Of a DNA stretch of 64,000 bases, positions 1 to 8,600 are shown one piece after another. The first letter of the stretch is position 1; each line of letters begins with the position of its first letter. Position numbers and translations under genes: made by a program. The notes under the pieces are model-generated. The model was not told the DNA's origin and searched no databases. It was given only the letters and a program-made list of their open reading frames with translations. Origin of the DNA: Pseudomonadales bacterium (GTDB lineage Bacteria; Pseudomonadota; Gammaproteobacteria; Pseudomonadales; UBA5862). Location of the stretch: the NCBI GenBank assembly GCA_024234215.1, contig JACKOQ010000003.1, positions 310,001 through 374,000 on the forward strand, written 5' to 3'.

Positions 1-200
1 ATGTAGCTCTCCGAGTCGCAGCGTGCACCGGGATAGCGGTTCCAGTACCAGGTGCCACCGACATTGTCGGCCCGCTCATAGCCCTTGACGGTCAACCCCA
101 GCTGATCGCGCAGCTTGTGCACCATGTACATGCCGGAAAATCCGGCACCCACCACCACGGCATCGACATCGGCGCTCTTCGTGCTCTGCAAGTTCGACAT
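1..200 (-). CDS. Baeyer-Villiger-type flavin monooxygenase, N-terminal fragment
   Basis: Only the first 66 or so residues are inside the window; the rest runs off the left edge. The fragment has an FAD-binding Rossmann motif GAGFSG at residues 18-23, then GGTWYWNRYPGARCD starting at residue 48. That second motif is typical of cyclohexanone/phenylacetone-type Baeyer-Villiger monooxygenases, which use FAD and NADPH to turn ketones into esters or lactones. The ATG at 198-200 is preceded by GGAGAG seven bases upstream. An esterase gene lies 69 bases upstream on the same strand, which suggests an oxidise-then-hydrolyse pair. The substrate cannot be told from the fragment. A related FAD monooxygenase (N-hydroxylating or flavin-containing type) is the alternative. 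Confidence 0.85.
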   Translation of the reverse strand, partial: MSNLQSTKSADVDAVVVGAGFSGMYMVHKLRDQLGLTVKGYERADNVGGTWYWNRYPGARCDSESY

Positions 201-269
201 TTCGGCTCTCTCCTTTTATTTGAATGAGTAATGTGATGGTTCCGGCATGGAATTCGGTTCAAATGCCGA

Positions 270-1235
270 TCAGCCGGCCCCAGCCGCTTTTTTCGCCGCC
301 TGCTCTGCCTGGGCCAGCGCGCCGCGAACCGCCTTGACCACCTGCTGATAACCGCCTTCACTGCCGGGCAGGGCCAGTACGGTGAAAAAACCATGCATCT
401 GGCCGGCATGGCGCTTGAAATCGACGGCGACACCCGCCTGCTGCAGGCGCTGTGCATAGGCCTCGCCCTCATCGCGCAGCACGTCATGCTCGGCGGTCAG
501 CACCACTGCCGGCGGCAATCCGGAAAGATCGGCCGCGTGCAGCGGCGAGGCATCGGGCTCCAGCCGCCGTGCCGGGTCTGGCAGATAGTGATCCCAGAAC
601 CAGAGCATCGACTCACGCGACAAAAAGAGCTGGTTTTCCGGATCGACGTAGGAAGCACGCTCGAAATCGGCATCGGTCACCGGATAGATGAGCACCTGCA
701 ACGCCAAGGCAGGACCCTGCTGGTCGCGGGCGCGCAGCGCCATCACTGCCGCCAGATTGCCGCCGGCACTGTCACCGGCCACCATCAACGGCACCCTGCG
801 GCCGGCGATCCGCTGCAGGTTCGCATCGGCCCACAACAGCGCCGCGTAGGAGTCCTCGACCGCAATTGGATAGCGGTGCTCCGGCGCCAGCCGGTAGTCG
901 ACCAGCAGTACCGCACAGGAGGTGCGCTCCGCCAGCTTGCGGCCGACGGTCTCGCTCTGCTGTGCCGAGCCGATCACCCAGCCACCGCCATGGTAGAAGA
1001 CGATCAATCCGCGCGGCGACTCGATCGGCACCACCAGCCGCATCGGCACCGAACCGCCATCGCTGCTGACCACCGAATGGTCTTCGACTCGCACCATCGG
1101 CGGTGCCGGGCCCGCCAGATCGGCCATCGCCGCGCTGGCCAACCGCGCTTCGGTCGGTGTTCCCGCGTGCAGCGGCGGCCGGCCCCGTTCAGCCATCATT
1201 TCCAGAAACCGACGCGTCGCAAAATCAAGCGCCAT
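270..1235 (-). CDS. alpha/beta hydrolase, HSL-family (class IV) esterase
   Basis: A 321-aa cytoplasmic esterase of the hormone-sensitive-lipase family. Visible landmarks are the oxyanion motif HGGGW at about 82-86, the nucleophile elbow GDSAG at 154-158 (Ser156), a DVLRDEG segment with the acid residue at 251 and the catalytic His in HGF near 281. I chose the ATG at 1233-1235 because AGGAGGGAGAG sits just upstream; a longer in-frame extension has no such site and no family resemblance. It lies immediately upstream of the Baeyer-Villiger monooxygenase on the same strand. That fits hydrolysis of the ester or lactone made by the monooxygenase, which is an inference from context. The length is normal for the family. 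Confidence 0.9.
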   Translation of the reverse strand: MALDFATRRFLEMMAERGRPPLHAGTPTEARLASAAMADLAGPAPPMVRVEDHSVVSSDGGSVPMRLVVPIESPRGLIVFYHGGGWVIGSAQQSETVGRKLAERTSCAVLLVDYRLAPEHRYPIAVEDSYAALLWADANLQRIAGRRVPLMVAGDSAGGNLAAVMALRARDQQGPALALQVLIYPVTDADFERASYVDPENQLFLSRESMLWFWDHYLPDPARRLEPDASPLHAADLSGLPPAVVLTAEHDVLRDEGEAYAQRLQQAGVAVDFKRHAGQMHGFFTVLALPGSEGGYQQVVKAVRGALAQAEQAAKKAAGAG

Positions 1236-1579
1236 TCGCTCTCCCTCCTGTTTTATTGTTATGTCATGCGGCATTGACCAAGGGGCGGAACGCGGCGGGG
1301 CGAAAAGCACATCGCCCTCCATGACGCCATGTCCGCCGACGCTGGCCCACCGACGGCTACCGAACGGAAATATTCGATTGGTTAGCATCCACCATGCAGG
1401 CGATCCCCGTCAATCTCTCTCCTCTGCCCTGGTGACCCTCCCGTAGATCAGGCCAGCCACCCTTCTTCTGCCATCCAGTACAGTCAGCGCAAGCCTGCCG
1501 GCATCGATCCATTGCATTGGCGGCCCGGCTCACAGGAGAATTTCCCCGCCTTGCGTCAGCCACCCATGAGACTCCCGAC
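1236..1579. other. divergent intergenic region, esterase / DUF1285
   Basis: This 344-base gap separates two divergently oriented genes, so promoters for both should lie here. The only clear signal is the strong ribosome-binding site of the esterase next to its start. I see no convincing -35/-10 pair, RNA gene or repeat. Confidence 0.5.
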
Positions 1580-2155
1580 ATGAACACCTCCGATCCCACA
1601 GTGGAACATCTGGCCCAACAGATTCACCACTTCAAACCTCCTGCCAGCTTGCCGCCCGTCGATCAGTGGCATCCGGCGCGGGTTGGCGAGATCGACATTC
1701 GCATTGCGCGTGACGGCACCTGGTACCACGAAGGCGAACCGATCAGGCGCAAGGAGCTGGTACGGCTGTTCTCGACCATCCTGCGTCGCGATGAAGATGG
1801 CCACAGCTATCTGGTGACACCGGCCGAACGACTGCGCATCGAGGTCGAGGATGCCCACTTTCTGGTCACCGATGTGGAAGTGGCGGGCGAAGGCGATCAA
1901 CGGCGCTTCTGCTTCACCACCCAGGTCGGCGACCAGGTGCTGGCCGGCCCCGACCACCCCCTGTGGGTCGAAGAGAGCGCCACCGGTGAGCCATCGCCCT
2001 ACCTCGCGATTCGCGGACGCCTTCATGGACGGCTGACCCGCGCACTCTTTTATCGTCTGATCGAAATGACCGAAGAACGCATGGTGGACGGCAAACCTCA
2101 ATTGGGTATCACCAGTTCCGGTATTTTTTTCTCGCTCGGGAGCGCCACAGAATAA
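1580..2155 (+). CDS. DUF1285 family protein
   Basis: A 191-aa soluble protein recognised as DUF1285 by its pattern: IDIRIARDGTWYHEG near the N-terminus, RKELVRLFSTILRRDEDG next, then a VTPAERLRIEVEDAHFL segment. The family is widespread in proteobacteria and its molecular function is not established. There is no signal peptide or membrane segment. I chose the ATG at 1580 because the conserved family region begins shortly after it; an upstream in-frame start would add about 21 residues without family resemblance. The ribosome-binding site is weak. The gene stands alone, with a possible terminator about 40 bases after its stop. Confidence 0.8.
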   Translation: MNTSDPTVEHLAQQIHHFKPPASLPPVDQWHPARVGEIDIRIARDGTWYHEGEPIRRKELVRLFSTILRRDEDGHSYLVTPAERLRIEVEDAHFLVTDVEVAGEGDQRRFCFTTQVGDQVLAGPDHPLWVEESATGEPSPYLAIRGRLHGRLTRALFYRLIEMTEERMVDGKPQLGITSSGIFFSLGSATE

Positions 2156-2192
2156 TCGGCCGGCGCATTGTCGATCTCCATCATGACCGCAG

Positions 2193-2225
2193 ATGCGCAG
2201 GATGCACTCCCCGCATGGTTTTTTT
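2193..2225 (+). terminator. possible intrinsic terminator after the DUF1285 gene
   Basis: ATGCG at 2193-2197 pairs with CGCAT at 2212-2216, followed two bases later by seven T residues (2219-2225). The stem is only 5 bp with a 14-base loop, so this is a weak candidate supported mainly by the T-tract and its position downstream of a stop codon. Confidence 0.4.
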
Positions 2226-2351
2226 CTTGGTGATGTCAGATTGCGCCTGCCCCACCCCTGCTGATGACAGGCACGCATGCTTGTCTCGACAACGAAATGC
2301 TTTATCTGGACATGGTCATCCGTCTTTGTTATGGTTCTGAAAAAGATGCGC

Positions 2352-2413
2352 AAAAAAAGACAGTCCGATTTGAAGGGTCGAGCATTTTACCTCGCCAGAT
2401 AACAAAAAAAGAC
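2352..2413. repeat. two 11-bp A-tract direct repeats
   Basis: CAAAAAAAGAC occurs exactly at 2352-2362 and again at 2403-2413, 51 bases apart start to start, which is close to five helical turns. Both lie in the AT-rich 533-base gap (2156-2688) upstream of the cyclic-di-GMP regulator gene. Phased A-tracts can bend DNA or serve as a binding site, but no function is shown. The rest of the gap holds no gene I can support. Confidence 0.5.
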
Positions 2414-2509
2414 GCATCAATTTCATGCAGGCCAATGCAGTTTCCATGCACCGTCACCCATCGGCACTTCAAACAGGTCCCCGCGACTTCAGCAAGACAC
2501 GTCACTCGA

Positions 2510-2538
2510 TTGACATCGAGTGTGCCGTATTTTTTATT
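2510..2538 (+). promoter_or_regulatory. candidate sigma-70 promoter upstream of the GGDEF-EAL gene
   Basis: A consensus TTGACA box at 2510-2515 is followed, 17 bases later, by TTTATT at 2533-2538, with TATTAA overlapping at 2535-2540. It lies about 150 bases before the start codon in an unusually AT-rich stretch. The -35 box is perfect and the -10 box is only fair. Confidence 0.4.
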
Positions 2539-2688
2539 AACCACTTTTTCGCTTTGTACCACTGAACATCGACATGTAAGGGAGCGCAGCTCAAAGGAGT
2601 CACAAGAGCCAGGACGGCCAGGCGATCTCCGTTTCCAGACGGAGAACATCCATTCATCACAGCAGAGCGTCCGCAGGGTGGCACGACA

Positions 2689-4854
2689 ATGCAGATGAGC
2701 ATCTCCGGCAAGCAGCCCGACGCTGCCCGTTTGCTGGTGGTCGATGATGAAATCCGTCTGCTGCGGAGCCTGCAAGAACTGCTCGTCCTGCATGGATACC
2801 AGACTGAACTGGCCCAGGGTGGTCGACAGGCGATCGAGCGACTCGATAACGACCACTTCGACGCCATCCTGCTCGACCTGCGCATGGAAGACATCAGCGG
2901 GCATGATGTGCTTCAGCACATTGCCGACCAACAGTATGAGACGCCGGTCATCGTCATCAGCGGCGAATCTTCATTCGGCGCCATCACCCAGGCGCTGTTG
3001 CTGGGCGCCACCGATTACATCCGCAAGCCCTACTCGAGCGATGAACTGCTCAAGACTCTCTCCAATACGCTGACCAATCAACGGCTGAAAACCGAAAACC
3101 GGCTGTTTCAACAACGGCTGTGGCAGTCGGAAAAACTGCATCGCCATCTGGTCGAACACTCTCCCGACGTCATTTATGTCCTCGATCATGAAGGCCGTTT
3201 CACCTTCATCAACAACCGCGTTTCCGACCTGCTTGGCTATCAGACAGAGGCACTGCTTGGCCAGCACTTCTCCGTCGTACTGGACGGCGAGGAGTGGCAG
3301 CAATTGTCATGCGACAGCGAGCACGACGATACCGACCGCTCATTCAGAAGACAGGCTGAAATTCGGGTCAGGAACAAATTCCACCAAGTGCGCCATCTCT
3401 ATGTCGAGTACTTCCCGCTCGACCTCTCTCAAACGGGCGTGATCGACCAGAGCATCAGTGAAATCAGCTCCACCACCCAGGGAACCTTCGGCATTGCGCG
3501 CGACATCACCGAGCGCAAACAGGCGGAACAGACCATCCAGTTTCAGGCCTACCACGATCTGCTGACCGGGCTGCCCAACCGGACCCTGTTCAAGGACCGG
3601 CTGGACATGGCCGTTGCCCACGCCAAACGCAACAAAGAGCTCTTTGCGGTGCTGTTCATCGACCTGGACCGTTTCAAGGTGGTGAACGACTCGCTGGGAC
3701 ACGCAACCGGTGACCTGCTGCTGCAGGCGGTCAGCGAAACCCTGCGTTCATCGCTGCGCGAAGGCGATACGCTGGCACGCTTTGGCGGAGACGAGTTCAC
3801 CCTGCTGCTGCCCAGCCTGAACTCGGAGCAGGACGCCGCCACCATCGCCAGCAAGATCATGGCCCGCCTCGCCAGCCCGTTTCTGCTCGATGGCCACGAA
3901 ATCTTCATCGGTGCCAGCATTGGCATCGCGCTCTATCCCCGCGACGGCACATCGATGAACCAACTGGTCGGCCATGCCGATCTGGCGATGTATCAGGTGA
4001 AAAAGCGCAACCGCAATGGCTTCTGCTTTTACGAATCGAGCATGGATGCAGCCGCTTCGGAACGGTTGCTGCTCGAAAACGACATTCGTCGAGGCATCGA
4101 GGGCCAGCAGTTCTGCGTGCAGTACCAGCCACAGATGGACATCGATTCAGGAAAAATCCTCGGCATGGAGGCATTGGTGCGCTGGCGCCACCCACTGCGC
4201 GGACTGCTGCTGCCGAACGAATTCATCCCCATCGCCGAAGAGAGCGGATTGGTGCTGATGCTCGGCGAATGGGTATTGAGGCAGGGCTGCGCCGCCTTGC
4301 GTGAGTGGCTCGATGCAGGGCTGGAGCCAATCCGCATGGGCATCAACTTTTCTGTCCTGCAGATCGAGCAGCCCGACTTCACATCGCTGGTGCTCGCCGT
4401 TCTCGAAGAGCATCGACTCGACCCCAGCCTGCTGGAGGTCGAGATCACCGAAAATCTGCTGATGAAGGATTGGGAGGGCGTTGTCGCCAAACTTCAGGCG
4501 CTGCATCAGCATGGCGTCAAGATCGCGCTCGATGATTTCGGAACCGGATTTTCATCGCTCAGTTACCTGCAGAAATTCCCCCTCACCACCTTGAAAATCG
4601 ATCGCGTGTTCATCAACGAGATCAACGTCACCAACCCGGATGCCTGCCTGGTCGATGCCATTGCATCCATTGGCAAAGGGCTGAAACTCAATCTGGTGGC
4701 CGAAGGCGTCGAAACCACGGAGCAGTTGGATTACCTGCGCCGCCTGGGCTGCCATGAGGCACAGGGCTTTCTGCTGAGTCGCTCGCTGGATCCCAGCGAT
4801 GCCAGATCACTCCTGGAGCGCAATCAGAACAGGGCAACGGTCGCGCTCAGCTGA
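2689..4854 (+). CDS. response regulator with PAS, GGDEF and EAL domains (cyclic-di-GMP turnover)
   Basis: A 721-aa cytoplasmic hybrid. Residues about 12-135 are a receiver domain with acidic DD at 19-20, phospho-acceptor Asp63 (ILLDLRM) and Lys113 (RKP). A PAS domain follows at about 145-275, with QTGxxD-like and RDITERK features. The GGDEF domain, about 285-445, has an intact GGDEF motif (366-370) preceded by REGD, a plausible RxxD inhibitory site. The EAL domain, about 460-705, keeps EAL (494-496), ITENLL, DDFGTG and AEGVET. Both catalytic signatures look intact, so it could make and degrade cyclic-di-GMP, with phosphorylation and the PAS domain biasing the balance. No cognate histidine kinase is adjacent. 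Start ATG 2689 has AGGGTGG upstream; a second ATG two codons later is possible. Confidence 0.93.
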   Translation: MQMSISGKQPDAARLLVVDDEIRLLRSLQELLVLHGYQTELAQGGRQAIERLDNDHFDAILLDLRMEDISGHDVLQHIADQQYETPVIVISGESSFGAITQALLLGATDYIRKPYSSDELLKTLSNTLTNQRLKTENRLFQQRLWQSEKLHRHLVEHSPDVIYVLDHEGRFTFINNRVSDLLGYQTEALLGQHFSVVLDGEEWQQLSCDSEHDDTDRSFRRQAEIRVRNKFHQVRHLYVEYFPLDLSQTGVIDQSISEISSTTQGTFGIARDITERKQAEQTIQFQAYHDLLTGLPNRTLFKDRLDMAVAHAKRNKELFAVLFIDLDRFKVVNDSLGHATGDLLLQAVSETLRSSLREGDTLARFGGDEFTLLLPSLNSEQDAATIASKIMARLASPFLLDGHEIFIGASIGIALYPRDGTSMNQLVGHADLAMYQVKKRNRNGFCFYESSMDAAASERLLLENDIRRGIEGQQFCVQYQPQMDIDSGKILGMEALVRWRHPLRGLLLPNEFIPIAEESGLVLMLGEWVLRQGCAALREWLDAGLEPIRMGINFSVLQIEQPDFTSLVLAVLEEHRLDPSLLEVEITENLLMKDWEGVVAKLQALHQHGVKIALDDFGTGFSSLSYLQKFPLTTLKIDRVFINEINVTNPDACLVDAIASIGKGLKLNLVAEGVETTEQLDYLRRLGCHEAQGFLLSRSLDPSDARSLLERNQNRATVALS

Positions 4855-5045
4855 CGCTGCACGGGGGCAAGGCTCCATGGACCGTCACCATGCCGTCAGA
4901 ACCACTCCACAGCTCTGGCCGATGACACGCTTCAAGAAATTGATTTGCCAGCCACCTTCGATTAAGGTTTGGCTCGCGCGGAGATGGAGTTCCGGCCATG
5001 ACAAGGCAAGACATTCCCGGCCAAAAGCAGCCAGAAAACATTTTT

Positions 5046-5066
5046 GATCCATGCGCTGCATGGATC
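5046..5066. repeat. perfect hairpin between the EAL gene and the cold-shock gene
   Basis: GATCCATGC (5046-5054) and GCATGGATC (5058-5066) form a 9-bp perfect inverted repeat with a 3-base loop. It lies about 75 bases before the cold-shock gene start and 190 bases after the EAL gene stop. It lacks a T-tract, so it is not a classical terminator. It could be an operator or a structured 5' leader of the cold-shock mRNA. The surrounding 4855-5139 gap holds no other feature I recognise. Confidence 0.5.
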
Positions 5067-5139
5067 CGCGCTGAACGACCGTCCGCCATAACAGCATCGG
5101 GAAAACCCGTGCGCAATAATAAAAAAGGAGACGATTGTG

Positions 5140-5487
5140 ATGTCGACAATCAGCCTGGGCCATGTCAAGTGGTTCAACAACGCCAAGGGCTACGGTTTCA
5201 TCATTGCGGACGACCGCCCTGAAGACATGTTCGCCCACTACTCCGCCATCATCATGGACGGATACAAGACCCTCAAGGCGGGCCAGAGAGTCAGTTTCGA
5301 GATCTCCAAGGGTCCCAAGGGCTACCACGCCATCGGCATCAGGCCTCTGGACATGCTGGAAGAGAGCAGCTCACTTCCCGCCGACGCGGCACCCGATCTT
5401 CCACCCGCTCGCCCGGAGATGGCAAAAACGCATGAGCATCACGACACCGCCAGCCAGCGCTCTCTGGAAAGCATGGCCGTAGAGTGA
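5140..5487 (+). CDS. cold-shock domain protein with C-terminal tail
   Basis: A 115-aa nucleic-acid-binding protein. The first 70 residues are a cold-shock domain: GHVKWFNNAKGYGFI carries the RNP1-type motif and DMFAHYSAI is the RNP2-type motif, slightly altered from the usual DVFVHFSAI. The remaining 45 residues are polar, Pro/Ala/Glu-rich and probably disordered; typical Csp proteins are about 70 aa, so the tail is unusual. AAGGAG at 5125-5130 is well spaced for the ATG at 5140; a GTG directly before it would add one residue. In pseudomonads a csp gene neighbours icd. Here the island separates them, which suggests an insertion. It likely binds single-stranded DNA or RNA. Confidence 0.88.
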   Translation: MSTISLGHVKWFNNAKGYGFIIADDRPEDMFAHYSAIIMDGYKTLKAGQRVSFEISKGPKGYHAIGIRPLDMLEESSSLPADAAPDLPPARPEMAKTHEHHDTASQRSLESMAVE

Positions 5488-5689
5488 AAGTGCCCAAGGA
5501 CGCGATGCGGATTCGACGCCTGTCGCTGCAACGCTCGGCCTTCCAAGAAGATACAATCAAGCCAGGAAGCAAACTCCAGTGTGATGCCGGAAAACCTGCT
5601 GGCCTGGTCACCGACACCCAGTCCCCGGCCAGCCGATGGGTGCTTTCAGCCGTGTGAACTCATGAACAGAACAGGCTTCAGGAGAAAAT

Positions 5690-8600
5690 TTGGATCTGTT
5701 TTCACTGAGAAGCAGCCTGATCGACGGTTACAGCGCCTTCGCGCGTTCATTCACCCACATCGGCGCCGACGACATCCGCAGCCAGGTCGATCAGACCTTT
5801 GATTCCGGCCGCTACTGGCCGCAGCCGCTGATCCAGATCAACCCGCGCTTCAAGCCGGGCAAGTCGATCACTGAGCACGTGGCGGCGGGCGAACTTCATT
5901 CCGGAACCGAACGCATCTTTCAGGCCGGCGGCGAGCCCTTGCGGCTGCATCGCCATCAGTCCGAGGCCATCGCGCTGGCGCGAGCCGGCCACAGCTATGT
6001 GGTGACCACCGGCACCGGTTCGGGCAAGTCGCTGTGTTTTTTCATTCCCATCGTCGATGCCATCCTGCGCGCCAAGGCCGAGGACCCGACGCCGCGCACG
6101 CGCGCCATCGTGATCTACCCGATGAACGCGCTCGCCAACAGCCAGCTCGAAGAGCTGCAGAAGTTTTTGCCCGGGCTCACCCCGCCTGTCACCTTCGCGC
6201 GCTATACCGGCCAGGAGCGCGAGGAGGTACGCGAGCAGATTCGCGCCAACCCGCCCGACATCCTGCTCACCAATTTCATGATGCTGGAGTTGCTGCTCAC
6301 CCGGCAGGATGCGCTCGACCGCGAGGTGATCGACCACTGCGCGGACCTGCGCTTTCTGGTGCTGGACGAGCTGCACACCTATCGCGGCCGCCAGGGCGCC
6401 GACGTCGCGCTGCTGGTGCGGCGCGTCAGGCAGCGCCTCAACGCCGAACGCCTGCAGTGCATCGGCACCTCGGCGACGATGGCGAGCGAGGGTTCGCAGG
6501 AAGAAAAGAACCGGGTGGTTGCCGAGGTCGCGGCCAAGCTGTTCGATGCCGCCATCGAGCCTGGCGACGTCATCACCGAGACGCTGGAGCGCGCCACCGA
6601 TCCCACCCGCACGGCCGACAGCGTCGCCACCGAACTGACCGAGGCGATCACCGCCGGCGGCTTTGAACGCCTTGCGGATGCCCAGCTGCGCGGCCATCCG
6701 CTCGCCATCTGGGTCGAGACCACGCTCGGTCTCGACTTTCGCGACGGCAAGCCGGTGCGTGCCAAGCCGCTGACGGTGGACGAGGCGGCCGTAGCGCTGG
6801 CGACGACATCCGGCCTCGATCGTGAGTATTGCCTCACCGCCTTGCAGGCGTTCCTGCTCGCCGCCGCATTGCCCGAACGGGAGCGCATGCCGGGCCGCAG
6901 TGACTCACCCAACCCGTTCTTTGCCTTCAAGCTGCACCAGTTCCTCTCCGGCGCGGCGACTGCCTACGTCACGCTGGAGCCGCCTGGCACGCGCGCGGTG
7001 GTGCTCGAAGGCCAGCAGTACCTGCCGGGTAGCGAGGATTTGAAGCGTCTCTACCCCACCTACTTCTGCCGCGACTGCGGGCAGGAGTACCACGGTGTGC
7101 GCCAGCGCGTCGAAGGCGGCGCGCCGGTGCTGCTGCCGCGCGACATCGACGACGTCACGGCCATCAAGGACGAGGACGCCGCCGATGCCGACAGCGAGGG
7201 CGAACAGACCGGCTTCTTTCTGGTGGGGCCGGGCGACGCCGATTTCACCTTCACCGGCGACCTCGAGGACTACCCGGAAAGCTGGCTCGAAACCGGCGCC
7301 GCCAACACGCCGCGACTGAAGAAGACCTACCGCAAGCTCAAGGCCGTGCCGCTGCGCGCGGCACCCGACGGCGTGCTCGGCCAAGGCGTGCCCGGCTACT
7401 TTCTGCCTGGCAAGTTCCGCTTCTGCCTGCGCTGCCGCGCGGTGCACAGCGTGCAGGGCAAGGACACCAACCGGCTGGCGTCGCTCTCGGCCGAGGGCCG
7501 CAGTTCGGCCACCACGGTCATCACCACCGCGACGCTGGAGTGGATGCAGCAGCAGGCCGGCTTTGCGCCGCACACGCGCAAGCTGCTCGCCTTCACCGAT
7601 AACCGCCAGGACGCCGCGCTGCAGGCCGGCCATTTCAACGATTTCATCTTCGTCAGCCTGATCCGATCGGCCTTTTTCGGCGCACTCGACGCCGCGCCAC
7701 AGGGCGTCGCCGATGCCGATCTGGGCGAGCGCATGGTGCGCGCGCTCGGCTTCGACCGGCCGATCCCGCCCCAGGCGGACCCGGCGCAAACCCACCTCGC
7801 CGAATGGCTGCAAGAACCGGCGCTGTCCGGCCGCGATCTGCAGGATGCCGCCAACGTGCTGCGCCAGGTGCTGGCCTACCGCGCCTGGTTCGACCAGCGG
7901 CGTGGCTGGCGCTACACCAACCCCAACCTCGAACAGCTCGGCCTGCTGCGCGTCGTGTATCAGGATCTGGAGCCCTTCGCCGCGGACCCGGAAAACTTCC
8001 GCGACGCGCCGGCCGTATTGCGCGCGGCGAGCCCCACGGTGCGCGCCCAGGCATTCACCGCGCTGTTCGATCACCTGCGCCGGGGCCTCGCGGTGGACGC
8101 CGCCGCGCTCGACGACCAGCAGTTGCGCAAGCTGGCCGACGAGAGCCGCAAGTTCCTGCGCCTGCCCTGGGCCTTTGGCCGTGACGAAACGCTGCGCCCG
8201 GCGCGCTGGCTGTTTCTGGACCCGCCCGGCGGCGGTCAGCGCCAGGGACGGGACGAGGATCTGATCCTGCGCGCCGGTCTGCAAAGCCCGCTCGGCAAGG
8301 CGCTGCGCCAGGGCTCGCTGTGGGGTGTGGACAAGCCGCTCGGGCGCGATGCCTACCGCGAGCTGCTGGAGTGGATGCTCGGCGCCGCGCGCGGCAAGTT
8401 CGTGCGCTGTGACGACACCACGCCGTTTCGCGCCCCCGGCTGGCGGCTCGCCTCCCAGCGCGTGCGCCTGCTGGCCGGCGACGGCACGCTCGCCCGCGGC
8501 CGCGCCAACGCCTTTTTCACCCAGCTTTACGGCACCTTGGCGCAGACCCTGCAAGCGGGTGGCGCCGCCATCTTGCGCTTCGAGGGCCGCGAGCACACCG

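Noticed and set aside
2264..2931. Open frames in both directions in the gap before the GGDEF-EAL gene
   Set aside because: They overlap the AT-rich regulatory stretch or the regulator gene, have no ribosome-binding site and no recognisable domains.
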